A stretch of DNA of 64,000 nucleotides from Cristatella mucedo (taxonomy: Eukaryota; Bryozoa; Phylactolaemata; Cristatellidae), in assembly GCA_009760855.2 (NCBI GenBank), contig WPIO01000041.1, forward strand, positions 3,428,501 through 3,492,500, read 5' to 3'. The notes below the pieces were generated by a model. It searched no databases, had not been told where the DNA came from, and was given only the letters and a program-made list of their open reading frames with translations. Below, piece after piece: positions 35,640 through 45,974 of this stretch; the first letter of the stretch is position 1, and every line of letters starts with the position of its first letter. Made by a program: the position numbers and the translations under genes.

Positions 35640-36115
35640 TCTGTTGTGCGATTATCACCACTCGCTCGAAATAAGGGGAGTTTTTGACAGCTGCCTAAAT
35701 TTTAAAAGCTTCATTCAGAAGACTGCTTCTACAGCTAGCAATCACCTCCGATCCCTATCTAAGATTAGGAGCTGTCTTCCACAGTGGCATGCAAAAAAAT
35801 TAACAAGCTCTTTAGTTCTGTCTCGACTAAATTATTATAATTCCCCTTAGGTTGGGCTACCGAAAAAAGCAACTAGGCCGCTGCAGATGGCTATGAATAT
35901 GGCTTTAATGCCTGTTTGCAAATTCCAGAGGATAGGCTACATGTCTCCTTTACTAAAAGAGTTAGGATGGCAGCTGTATGATCAAGTTGATCGGTTGATA
36001 CAGGGCAAAGTTCTTACCCTGACCCACAAGGCCTGCCATGGCTTGGCTCTTCCAAAGCTAGCTGAACAGCTGCATCATTTCTAGCCTCCTAGTGCCCTCA
36101 GGCCCTGTTCAGCAA
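35640..36115 (+). mobile_element. LINE-B coding fragment
   Basis: It encodes the LINE-B C-terminal region: LNFKSFIQKTASTASNHLRS, then YMSPLLKELGWQLYDQVDRL, then VLTLTHKACHGLALPKLAEQ and a stop. It breaks off just after the stop, where LINE-A sequence takes over. Confidence 0.85.
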
Positions 36116-36119
36116 ACTT

Positions 36120-36790
36120 TCACAAAAGTGCTATATTTGTAACATGAAATTACCATCAATGGTTAAAATTAGCGTGACGCAGATAATTAGAAAGGCTGCC
36201 GCTCAAAATCGGCTAAATTAGCATATCTCTCATAGCATATGGGCAAAATCCAGGTTTCTTTTCCGTGACCTTTTTCTAGACGGCTACATCGGCTTCGAAG
36301 TCAAGTCTGTTAGTTTTAGCTATCTAAAATTGCAAACATGTGGGCCGCTTAGACTGAGATTCTACATCCAAGTTGGTCCATGCATTTGTAGCATCTTGTC
36401 GTGACTTCTTTAACTTTCATTCTCTGGCTCCAGCCGACCTACCAGCACTGCTTCCCAAACAGGCAAAGAATTATAAAACGCACTGTTCTTAATCGAATCG
36501 CTTAGCCCTACGCCATACAAACCTCAAAACCGTTGGAGACCATGCCTTTAGTTCTTATGCACCCAAAGCCTGGAATTTACTACCGACGTACGTCACAAGT
36601 CCCCTGAATTGACATTAAAATGAAGCTTAAAACGCACCTGTTAATTACTGCATTTGATGGGTTTTTGTGATTTGTTCTTCGATTGCATGTACGTGTTTAC
36701 ACTATCTATGCCTGCTGCTTGCGGATGTTACCACCAATCATTTAGTAAGGCTTTTCGTACAGCAAGTTTTATGCACCTAGTTTTCATACA
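36120..36790 (+). mobile_element. LINE-A, old degenerate copy
   Basis: 'attagaaaggctgccgctca' matches the LINE-A 'attggaaaggctgacgctca' block. The C-terminal region ('ccaagttggtccatgcattt', 'agcctggaatttactaccga') and 3' UTR words follow up to the SINE2 start. Several gaps. Confidence 0.75.
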
Positions 36791-36794
36791 GATG

Positions 36795-37115
36795 ACACGT
36801 TAGGTAAGGGGGTTTGCTTTTCACGACCTCGGTCGGGTGATCATGGGTTCGAATCCGGTGGTTCGTGATTCTTTTATGCCGTGCTGGTTTGGTCTACCGG
36901 TTAAGGTGCTCGCCCCGACCAAGGTCTGACTGAGGTCGTGGGCTCGAGCCCGAGGCATATGTGAAGTGCCCGCATAGAGATTAAGTTCTCTTGTGGCGCT
37001 ATATAAATGAATTATATATTTTTTTATATTTTTTATCACTGCAAGCAGTGGTGATAGCCATAAATGCTCATCTTCTGTCGCTGTACAAAAGAGGCTGGTT
37101 AATCAGCTAGTATTT
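36795..37115 (+). mobile_element. SINE2 interrupted by a SINE1
   Basis: The SINE2 tRNA-like head (B box in 'catgggttcgaatccggtgg') runs to 'gattctttta' at about 36877. The sequence resumes at about 37030 with 'tatcactgcaagcagtggtg' and continues through 'agaggctggttaatcagcta'. The 150-bp interruption is a SINE1, flanked by 'attcttttat' and 'attttttat', which look like a target-site duplication. Confidence 0.85.
36878..37030 (+). mobile_element. SINE1 nested in SINE2
   Basis: It has a head 'gctggtttggtctaccggtt', B box 'gtcgtgggctcgagccc', then 'agtgcccgcatagagattaa', 'gttctcttgtggcgctatat' and a T/A-rich tail. The 3' half is the LINE-A hairpin. It lies inside SINE2, so SINE1 jumped later than that SINE2 copy. 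Confidence 0.88.
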
Positions 37116-37184
37116 TTATTTTGTGTTAGAAAGAAATTCAGTTCTCAGAAGGCGCTATATAAATATTATTACAATTATTATTAA

Positions 37185-37985
37185 CTCACTGCTTGAAGGA
37201 CTATCGGCTTGTGCAATTATATACAAATATATATATATATATATAATTCATTTGTATAGCGCCCCAAGCGAACTTAATCTCTATTCAGGCCGTTTCCCAT
37301 ATGCCTCGGGGCTCGAGCCCACAGCCTCAGCAAGGCCTTGGTAGGGGTGAGCAACTTAACCCCTGGACTAAACCAGCTCGGCGATTTGGAGCATGCAGTT
37401 GGTGCAAAAGTATACAGCTAGGTCTGTCTTTCGCGAGCGTAGCAATTGCTGCATCATACCATTTTTCACCGACCTTCACTGGATCGTTGCCAAGCAGCTC
37501 ATCACTTCAAGGTTTTGTCACTCACCTTGAGGTCCCTTCATTCTCTTGCTCGAGCCAACCTATCAGAGCTACCCGCCAATCAGGCTTGGCATCGTACTGC
37601 CCACTATTCTTGTCAAGCCGTCTACCAGTGCCTTGAGTCAACCTCAAATCGTTTGGCAAACGTTCCTTTAATTCATATACTCCTAGAGCATGGAACTCAC
37701 TTCCAATTGACCTCGCGACATTTTCTGACTTTAAACTTGAATGACAGACCCCAGAAAAAGGTAAAACGCACCTGTTTTCTCAGCTTATGCTGGGTCCTTG
37801 TGATGTGTCCTTTGTGTGAGTGTGCATGCTGGCACTGAATGTTACTACTAAACATACTAATCCTGTTGATACTGTGCCTGTTACCACTAAGCGTTTGGTC
37901 ATGTTTTCTTTTACAGCAAATGTAAAGTCCCTTAACAGATTTAAGTTCTCTAGGGGCACTGTACAAAGCATTAGTATTACTATTA
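37185..37985 (+). mobile_element. LINE-A copy split by a SINE1
   Basis: LINE-A reads 'aactcactgcttgaaggact' and 'tcggcttgtgcaatt' up to about 37220, is broken by an antisense SINE1, and resumes at 37383 with 'gcgatttggagcatgcagtt' and 'ggtgcaaaag'. The C-terminal region, 3' UTR and hairpin follow ('aaatgtaaagtcccttaac'), ending near 37985. It has frameshifts throughout. Confidence 0.85.
37232..37384 (-). mobile_element. SINE1 inserted in LINE-A
   Basis: Minus-strand order: 'ccgagctggtttagtccagg', 'gttaagttgctcacccctac', B box 'tgtgggctcgagcccc', hairpin with 'agagattaagttcgcttggg' and 'gcgctatacaaatgaatt'. An AT repeat forms its tail at 37215-37240. Confidence 0.88.
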
Positions 37986-38009
37986 TCCTATATCTGTGAT
38001 CATACAAAA

Positions 38010-38760
38010 TGCTAACCTTGACCTTTGCCACTGTCAGCTGTGGGTAGACACACTGGACATACTTTAAAGCTGCCGACTCGTTGTCTAGAGCAGTGACAAA
38101 CTGCTTGATGAGGCCTAAATTGATGTTCAGCAATGGCATCAACACTTTCTAAGGATCTGCTAGCAGCTCCAGAGCCCCACTTAAGGTTGTTGAACGTTAA
38201 GATATGCTTGATTTTCTGTGCTAAGTCCCTTTTGGGATAGCATTTCTTAGTATTCCGACTGTACCGGAGGCAGAGAAAACAAGGAACCTGCCTTAGAAGC
38301 CCTTCAGGAATGACCCCATTTTGAAGTTTCTGCAAGATTCCTTAATTTCTCTATCTCTATTTAGGCGATTTACATGTGTCACAGGGCTCAAGTTTAGTTG
38401 TTAATGGCAAGCATGGTACCCCTGGGAAAACCAGGCTCTTATCAACATCTTGACACTGGTGTAGTCTCACTCTCTGTGTGCGAGTGTGTGTGTGCGCTGC
38501 AAGAATGAGCCATAGAGATTATAGAGAGACGATACTTGTTTTGTTATGAAGCAGTACGCCTTTGAGGCTCGCTCCTGGGTGAACTTCCTGTGAATAGATG
38601 CCATTGGCTTTCGTTACAGGCGATTCCTATAGCCTCAAATAGACCGGTCACATAGATACAGACCCACAGCTCGTGTTTCTGACTGAAGAAGTTAAAAATA
38701 AAAGTTGTTCTCCCTCTCATCTTTACTTCCACAATTTCGTCCAAAAAGTTTCACTCCTTG
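38010..38760 (-). pseudogene. Broken copy of an uncharacterised repeated protein family
   Basis: Three minus-strand pieces align in order to a family I remember from many invertebrate genomes as uncharacterised proteins. First, about 38690-38550 reads VTGLFEAIGIACNESQWHLF and GSSPRS, then after a frameshift LKGVLLHNKT. Second, 38335-38150 reads QVPCFLCLRYSRNTKKCYPK and RDLAQK. Third, 38150-38010 reads, after an in-frame stop, KVLMPLLNINLGLIKQFVTA and LDNESAALKYVQ. The usual pattern is 'LFxAxGIACNxxxWRLFIDSS', 'CFLCLWDSR', 'VLMPPLHIKLGLIKQFVKAL'. Frameshifts, a stop and a deletion between pieces make it non-functional. The family's role is unknown to me; its repeated occurrence suggests a mobile or amplified gene. 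Confidence 0.7.
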
Positions 38761-38779
38761 AGCCTAGATAATATTGCAC

Positions 38780-39055
38780 TTGATAGATGTGAGAAGCTCA
38801 GCATTGATCGTAGCTACGATCAAATTCTTACACCGATCTACGAGGCTTGACTCATTAATACCTGGCTGAACTGTGCTCCAACTTTAACCTCCTCCTGCCC
38901 TGAGGTCTTCAATGAACGATACGTTAGCTGTTCCATTGTTAGGCTTAAACATCATTGGCCGCAGCCAAGTTTGCTCTGCAGGTCCTTGACTGCGGAACTC
39001 ACTTCAACAATTCTAATGCTACGGCATCTACTTTCCTGCTGCCGACTGTGGTTTT
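38780..39055 (+). mobile_element. LINE-B fragment, decayed
   Basis: 'gaggcttgactcattaatac', 'ctggctgaactgtgctcc' and 'gttagctgttccattgttag' follow the LINE-B order of C-terminus and 3' UTR ('ctttcctgctgccgactgtg'), then it is cut by antisense LINE-A. Confidence 0.75.
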
Positions 39056-39300
39056 TCTAGGCACTTTACAATTGCTGCAAAAGATGCACGATCGAATGGT
39101 TAGTGGTAGCATGCTCAATAAACAACAACAATAACATGGTTAGGAGTGACATGCACAGGGTCACCATGCAACTTTCTAGGCACTTTATATGTGATGTAAA
39201 TGAAGCATGATCATATCATTCGTGGTAGCATGTATAATGTCAAAAAGAATAACATGGTCAGAGGTGATGTGCACAGGGTCAGCATCCTCCCACATTTTAA
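39056..39300 (-). mobile_element. LINE-A 3' UTR, two partial tandem pieces, minus strand
   Basis: Two successive blocks begin 'tttctaggcactttaca' (39056) and 'tttctaggcactttata' (39171). Each continues through the antisense 3' UTR ('aacatggttaggagtgacat' and 'aacatggtcagaggtgatgt'). A tandem duplication or two insertions would explain this. Confidence 0.75.
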
Positions 39301-39665
39301 CAGAAACTTTCACCCAGTACTTTTTTACTCATATCTGCAATAGTCACCTAACCTTCGAGTATCAGCGCGTATCCTTCGAATTGCTAGATGTGTATTGAGG
39401 CACTAGTTTTTCCACACAATACCAGTTACACGTCTGCAAGGACTATTACCTGACACCAATACTGTACATGTTAATGGTAAAGACTTCATTTCAGTAAATG
39501 TAACTTGCATTTGTAGCACTATACCTTTTTTTACAGTGGTCATCAAATTTTTGCAGCTGCATTGACAATTGACCAGGTCTATTTTGATTGCGTGCTAAAA
39601 TGCAGCACTTTCCGGTGCACGATGCTATAACTTCAGATGCAGTAGTTTTATCCGTCTGGTTCCAG

Positions 39666-39782
39666 GTTGGGCTGCAAACGTTAACATTTTGGCACCGACG
39701 GTACAGCAGCAGCTTCCCGCCAGCGAGCTGTCCTCGCAGCAGCGGTCCGACTCAGCTGCTCTTTCTCAGCTATCCGACGAAG
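39666..39782 (+). CDS. Candidate exon joining in phase to the terminal exon at 46953
   Basis: Between an acceptor (ccgtctggttccag) and a donor (gaag then gtatgt) one frame reads WAANVNILAPTVQQQLPASE, then LSSQQRSDSAALSQLSDE. It is Gln/Ser-rich, like the other exons of this gene. It enters and leaves in phase 1. The terminal exon at 46953 also starts in phase 1, and the joined codon gives Asp, so the acidic run continues. A slightly longer version using the acceptor at about 39624 is possible. Function unknown. Confidence 0.45.
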
Positions 39783-39784
39783 GT

Positions 39785-42590
39785 ATGTGCTGTATCTCCA
39801 TCTGTAACTCCACAAAGCCACAAAGACTGTGTGGGTGCTACGCAGGGGAGTTTCATATAGCACACTCACAGCCTAAACGGCTTTTGGTACACATTCGGTA
39901 GCCAACAGACTTCGTCTCACGCAACAAAGAGAAAGTGGGAAGCATAGCAGAGTCAGGAGAGCAGTTGAGGTAGTGAGTAGCATAGAAGTAGCAGCTCAGG
40001 ACCGCTGAAAAGGATGAGCCATAGTCGGAAGCAGGAGAGTAGTTGTCGTTGCCTAAGAATTGTGAATGAGAGTTCCACAGTCTAGGACCTGCAGAGCTAA
40101 AGCTTCTGTCCCGCCAACAGTCTTTCGGCGGAGGAATGGGACAGCTAATTTATCGTCCACACAGGACCTGAGGGTGCGAAGAGGCTGAAACTGGTGCAGC
40201 TGTTCAGCTAGGTCCGAAGAAGCTAAGCCGTGGCTGGCCTTGTGGGTCAGCATAAGAACTTGGCTCTGTATCCGTTGGTCAACCGGTATCCGTCCTAGCT
40301 CTTTTAGCAAAGGAGACACGTGCTCAAACTCTGGGTCTTGAAGACTAGCCTTGCAGCCATATTCGTAGTCAGCTGCACTGGCCTAGTTGCTTTCTTTGGT
40401 AGCCCAGCAAAAAGGGAATTACAGTAATCAAGCCACGACAAATAGAGCTAGTTAAATTTTTTGCAAGCCACTGCAAAAGACAGCTCCTAATCTAGGATAG
40501 GGATCGGAAGTGATGGCTAGCTGTAGAAGCAGTCTTGTGAATGAAACTTTTAAAATTGAGGCAGGTGTCCAAAACGGCGCCTAAATTTCGAGCACCTGTG
40601 ATGGTCGCACGAAGCATCACCTATTAGAAGAGCACAGCTTTTTAATCCAGCTACACGTTTAGGGTGTCTTATGAGCAGCAGTTCGGTTTTATCGTCATTT
40701 AGTTTCAAGAAGTTTTCCGACATCCGGGATCGAATGTCGGCAAGGCAAGCATTCAGTTTCTCAGTTGCTGCAGCAGATTCGATGGTTTGAATTACAAATA
40801 CAGCTGAGTATCGTCAGCATAAAAGTGATATTCTATTCCATGAGCCTTAATCACTTTTCTCAGAGGTTGATTATAAATGGAGAACAGCAAGGGACCGAGT
40901 ACAGACTCTTGAAGGACTCCACATATGACCCGTCTCGCTTGTGAGACCTGACCCCCACATGACACGGATTTAACACGATCAGACAAGTACGATTGAAACC
41001 ACGCCAGTGCCTCGTCTGCCAGACCGCTGGTTGTTCTCAATCGTTCAAGTAGAACATCGTGATTAATAGTGTCGAAGGCAGCAGACAAATCTAGCAGAGC
41101 TAGGGCAGTGACATCCCCGTCATCGTTGCCACGTAGAATGTCATTGTTAAGACTAAGGAGAGCAGTTTCAGTGGAGTGATCTTGAACCCTGATTGAAGTT
41201 TTTCTGACATTTCATTCTTTTCAATATGTTCAACCAGCTACGTAGCAGCAATTCTTTCAATAATCTTTGATACGAAAGGAAGAATTGAAACTGGGTGATA
41301 GTTTACAAGGACCTCTGTATCTAATCCAGGCTTTCTAAGTATGGGTCTAACGATTGCCGATTTGAAGGACTTGGGTACGACCCCATTTTCCAAAGAACGA
41401 TTGCAAATCTCGGTTATGATGAGGCTAAGTTGGTCTGCCAATGAAGACCACAGAGTTGATGGTGTAGGATCTTCAGGAGACGAGCTCTTTTTACCAGACC
41501 TTATTAAGGTAGCCACATCGCATGCAGAAACCTCGGAAAACCATTTAAGGAAGGTCTCAGGTTGTGATTTCGCAATTGCTTTTGTCGGAGGGGGCTTTAT
41601 GGAGGCACGAATGCGCACAATTGTTTCAGTAAAGAAGGGCTGAAAACTTTTCGGCTGAGCCTTTTCAATACGTTCAACCAGCTGTTTAGCAACAATTTTT
41701 TCAAGAATCTTTGACAAGAAAGGAAGAAGGGAGACTGGGTGATAGTCTGCAAGGACCTCTGTATCTAATCCAGGCTTTTTAAGTATGGGTCTAACGATTG
41801 CCGATTGAAGGACTTGGGGACGACCCCTTTTCCCAGAGAAGCATGAGAAATCTTGAATATGGCAGGGCCAAGTTGGTCTGCTAGTGAAGACCACAGAGAT
41901 GAAGGTATAGGATTTTCAGGAGACGAACTCTATTAACTAGACCTTATTAAGGTAGCCACATCGCATGCAGAAACCTCCAAGAACCTTTAAGGAAGGTCAC
42001 AGGTTGTGGAACTGCGATTGCTTTAGTCAGAGGGGGCTTTATTGAGGCACGAATGTGCACAATTGTTTCAGTAAAGAAGGCGGGAAAATTTTTTGGCTGA
42101 GCCTTTAATATCTGGAGAGTCAGACCTCTCAGCATTGGCTAGTAAATGGTTTACTGTCTTATATATCTGTCTAGTGTCCGACTGGTAGGAATTCAGCTTT
42201 CGAGTGAAAAAAGAAGCCCTGGATTTTGTATGCTTCCGGGTGTAAACTCGAAGGAAGTCTTTGAAGTTGACTAGATCTGCATCCAACCCCGATTTCCTGA
42301 AACGACGTTCAAGCCTGCGCTTAACCCGGTGCATCTTCGGGAGTTGGCTGAATGCCCGCCTGAATGCTGCTTCAGCATCTCGTTGGCTGAACAGCAGCAA
42401 ACTGTTTGGGGACGAGGTAGAGAGAGTTGTAAACCTTGCCACCATGAGCTTTGAATGAGGTTGTCTGGCCATGTTGCCAATATGCCTTAAGGCACACCCG
42501 CTACTGCAAAGCATGTAAGTGTAGACATTCAACTGAGTGAGAAAACGTGATTCAGTAGCCGGTGACCATTGGTCCAAGGCCCAAATAGGA
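39785..42590 (-). mobile_element. LINE-B, 2.8-kb copy with internal duplication
   Basis: In minus-strand order it holds the endonuclease-RT linker (42577-42068; AFRRAFSQLPKMHRVKRRLE, then FLRVYTRKHTKSRASFFTRK) and the RT N-terminal region (AIVRPILRKPGLDTEVLVNY then HPVSILPFVSKI, 41.3-41.9 kb). Next come RT motif A (MSAAFDTINHDVLLERL, 41.09-41.03 kb) and the catalytic YADDTQLYL (near 40.8 kb), followed by the C-terminus (MSPLLKELGRIPVDQRI, 40.3 kb) and a 3' UTR ending near 39.79 kb. About 444 bp of the RT N-terminal coding region is duplicated in tandem (matching points 41311 and 41755). The endonuclease is missing and frameshifts are present, so it is defective. Confidence 0.9.
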
Positions 42591-42929
42591 ATCGCATGGC
42601 CTAAGCAGACACAGGGCCTCTAGCGATTGAGGGGAGGACTGTGGCGCTTGCTAGATGACTCGGCAGTCTGGCACGTCCATGTATTTGCGACATCTGTGGG
42701 AACACCCATCTACCACAAAATACCACCAGCTGTCGGGCAGGTTAGGAACGAACGATAGCTGGCCAGTGCAAAAAGCGATGCATGCTTGAAAGATAAGGCT
42801 GCCAGAGTACAACTCTGAGTAGGAGAGAGGGAGAGGGTAGAGGGCTAAATCCCCCATTGCCTTCAGCCTCAAGAGTGTGTAGACTGGGCATGGCCAGCCT
42901 GGTTTCTGCTCATACAGTGCTTTGCAGTT
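42591..42929. other. No clear feature
   Basis: Unique-looking sequence between the LINE-B copy and a LINE-A copy. Confidence 0.3.
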
Positions 42930-43535
42930 GCCTCACCACACCACTTCTCACCGACCTGCACTGGCTACCAGTCAAGCAGCGGGTAGACTTCAAAGTTTTG
43001 TCCCTCACTTTTAGGTCCCTTTATTCTTTGACTCCAGCCTACCTATCAGATTTACTACCCCACCAGGCCAAGCATCGTACCACCTGCCTTTCGGAAACTA
43101 ACTGTTTACCTATACCTCCTACAAACGTCAGATCCTTTGGAGACCGTGCATTTAGTTCGTATGCTCCCAAAGCCTGGAACTCCCTCCCGACTTGCTATCA
43201 GAACATCCCCTGACTTGTCCACATTTAAAAAAAAAACTTAAAAGCGCCTATTTAGGACAGCATTTAGTGGGTCCCTTTGATTCGTCCTTGATGTGCTTAT
43301 GCGTCCTGACACTGTGCATGCTGCCACTAACCACATTTGCATGCTTACCCTGTGCATGTCACCCCTAACCATGTTATTTATGTTGTTTATCAAGCATGAT
43401 ATTACTCACCATTCAATCGCGTTTTCCTTTGCAGCTAATGTAAAGCCCCCAGAAAGTGATTGTGTTCTCTGATGTTGCTTTATCAAGTGCATTATTATTA
43501 TTATTATTATTACTATTATTATTAATATTATTATT
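42930..43535 (+). mobile_element. LINE-A 3' part
   Basis: The frame is open from 42857 and encodes [20 protein letters not shown], then [20 protein letters not shown], to 43213. The last codons in another frame, 3' UTR, a slightly worn hairpin ('aaagcccccagaaagtgatt') and (ATT)n to 43535 follow. Confidence 0.9.
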
Positions 43536-43599
43536 ATTGAGCTATACAAAACTCTCCTGTGTAACACCTTGATAGCATTTGGGGAGTTGCATTACATTA

Positions 43600-44175
43600 C
43601 CTAAGTCTTCTTTCCCGAAGCCATGCTGACTCTGTGGTGTGACTTTCTCTAAAAACCAGACTGAAACTTACTTGCTAGGTTTGAAGTTTCATTTTTTTTA
43701 TAAGAGTTCAGCTGGTGTGCCACAAATCGCTCCAGTTTCTTTTATAGGAACTGTTATAAGTGAGACTGGGCAGACGCTTCTCAAGTTCTCATCGTTTGGT
43801 ATTGCTTACTTAAAAAAATATATATATATACATATAATTCATTTGTATAATGCCCTAAGAGAACATGATCTCTATTCAGGGGCTTCACATTAGCCTCAGG
43901 GCTTGCCCACGACTTTAGCCAGACCTTGGTTGGGGCGAGCACCTTAACCACTGGACCAAACCAGCTCGGCTAAGTCTATCTTGTTGACAAAGATGCTAAA
44001 TAAGCGATCTGCAAGACTGCCACAAGGATCGCTTGGTAAGGAGCTAACATGGGAGTAGTTAAGGAGAGGATTGATGGTAGACAACAGCATTTTTTGAGTG
44101 TGCATCTGTGATTCAACAATGTTTTTGTCTAAGCTAGACCTGGCATTTGCTAGGATAGATGAGTATGATCTACAG
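43600..44175 (-). mobile_element. LINE-A RT and linker pieces, minus strand, split by a SINE1
   Basis: 43600-43812 matches the antisense RT N-terminal region of the copy at 63.06-63.25 kb ('cccgaagccatgctgactct', 'gttcagctggtgtgccaca'). After an antisense SINE1, 43976-44170 matches the antisense linker of the copy at 56.42-56.60 kb ('gtaaggagctaacatgggag', 'gtgattcaacaatgttttt'). The RT start between them is deleted. Confidence 0.82.
43815..43973 (-). mobile_element. SINE1 inserted in LINE-A
   Basis: Minus strand: 'gccgagctggtttggtccag', 'tggttaaggtgctcgcccca', a B-box region with a small deletion ('gtcgtgggcaagccctgagg'), hairpin ('atagagatcatgttctctta') and 'cattatacaaatgaattat' with a TA-rich tail. 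Confidence 0.88.
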
Positions 44176-44707
44176 CAATCATTGTAATCCTGTCGACGGG
44201 CAGTTAGTCCTGATCTTTTGTGTGCTTTTAAGCTTGGGCTTAGAAGAACTAGCTAGTTTAGTGTCTCCAATAAACCATATACCGTCTGGGCAAGGACTGG
44301 CCAGACAGCAGCTGTTTTTTATGGGAAAAGGGACTGTTGGCATAGTGTATTCGTTGATGGCTAACACATTGTCAGGCTATGACTTTATTCTGTCAACATA
44401 CGAGGGAGCGCGAGAGAGATAGTGAGAGATGGTCCGATCAGGTCGAAAGAGAGGCAGAGAAGGGTGCATTTGCTTAGCCCAAGCTGTTGGAGGAAAGTTC
44501 TTTTGTCTGCCACAACAAGACTGGTGTGGGAGTATGAGCAAGTCTGACCTCAAAGGTGATTGGCCTCAGAGCTGGCAAGTGGTTGGGTGGCCAGTGGTTA
44601 CTACAGGACTTTGCCTTGGACCAGCTACATATTTACAATATATTTGTGGTCAGCAGCAACAGGTCGATGCACCATTCAAGAGGGGACTAGTGGTCTTAGC
44701 TGTGGCT
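44176..44707. other. No clear feature
   Basis: Short frames without recognisable domains (44159-44422, 44429-44719); possibly more LINE debris. It lies in the inferred last intron of the plus-strand gene. Confidence 0.25.
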
Positions 44708-45955
44708 TCGTTTAATTGATGGCACTGCCTCTGATCATTGTAGGAGTAGGCTGTGGCACTCGAGGTGGTATGTGGTCAGGATGTGCTATTAGTGATTGTT
44801 GTGACAAGGGAGTCACCTGCACTCCTGTGGGCGAGACTGGTGAAGAGAGTTGTGCTTCCCCCTGTTCCGTGCATAGTGGAATAAACTAGGGGTGTTGCTC
44901 GTCGGCTGGTATTCTGTGCTGTATGCGATGATAACCAAACTAAAAGCTATTTTTGGAGGCGGAGGTGGCCTACAGCAATGTTGCTTGAGCAATTTCAAGT
45001 CGGTGATGACTTTGCAACTTGGCTGCTTGACTCGGAACGGAGGCTCGAGCCGTGCGGTGTCAATCCGACAGTCTAGCTTATTTATCTTCCTCTGTTCCTG
45101 GAAGGAAGTTCCTTCTATGTGTACTCCTACATGCCAATGACAATGAAGGATAACCACCGTCTGCTTTGTGAGGCTCTGTTGACAGCACTGGCTAGCCCGG
45201 TAGGTGAAGCAAAACTGCTGAGCTCTGAGTTAGCAAAGGTTTGTCGAGAGAGGGTGGCGACAGAAGAGATCAGAAGACATCAGACCAGTACCGATCGCCA
45301 ACGACTGCCTTGATGCAAACTTCGATGCTGGCCCTGGTAGCAGGGCCAGAGCCGATGAGCCCTGCAGACAGTATCGGCCAAGGTGTGACCTGAGACCACC
45401 GTTGTGCTATGGGGACTATGTGTTTACTGTTTAGCCTTCTCATGGTCAAACAGTGGAGAAGACCAGCTGCTTGCTGCTTCTGCTACGTCGTAGATTAATA
45501 ATAATAAGAATAATAATATGCCTGATAAAGCACCCTCAGAGAACTCAAATCTCTTTCTAGGCGCTTTGCATTCGCGGCAAGGATATATCTCCAGATCAGG
45601 TGGGCATATGGTTTCGTTTAATTGATGGCACTACCCCTGATCGTTGTAGGAGTTGGCTGTGACACAAAATGTGGTATGCGGTCGGGATATGCTATTAGTG
45701 ATTGTTCTCACAAGGAAGTCACCGACACTCCGGTGGGCGAGAGGGGCGAAGAGAGTTGTGCTCCCCCTGCTCCATGCGTAGTGACTTGAGACCACTGGTG
45801 CACTATGGGGACTGTGTGTTTACTGTTTAGCCTTCTCGTTGTCAAGCAGTGGACAAGAGCAGGTGCTTGCTGCTCCGGCTATGTCATGGATTGATCTCCA
45901 ACTGATGGTGTTGCTCGTCGGCTGACATTCCATGCTGTTCGAGACGATATCTACA
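44708..45955 (+). repeat. Two diverged copies of a dispersed non-coding element (LTR-like)
   Basis: Block A (44708-44880, 'tcgtttaattgatggcactg' ... 'gaagagagttgtgc') recurs at 45614-45780. Block B (45388-45497, 'gagaccaccgttgtgctatg' ... 'tgtttactgtttagccttct') recurs at 45785-45895. Block C (44889-44940, 'gttgctcgtcggctgg') recurs at 45909-45950. The order is A-C-...-B in the first copy and A-B-C in the second. Block C with an AATAAA just before it resembles the end of the segment at 18.34 kb. Confidence 0.6.
45492..45595 (-). mobile_element. LINE-A 3' tail and hairpin, minus strand
   Basis: ATTAATAATAATAAGAATAA, then 'cctgataaagcaccctcaga' and 'tctttctaggcgctttgcat'. It sits between the two copies of the dispersed element above. 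Confidence 0.85.
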
Positions 45956-45974
45956 TTATTCTTCGAGAGAAAAG

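Noticed and set aside
36835-36960. tRNA genes suggested by A and B boxes
   Set aside because: The acceptor stem does not close and the copies continue into SINE bodies and hairpins, so they are SINE heads.
37215-37240. Possible promoter TATA runs in AT repeats
   Set aside because: They are (AT)n tails of SINE1 insertions; no gene starts there.
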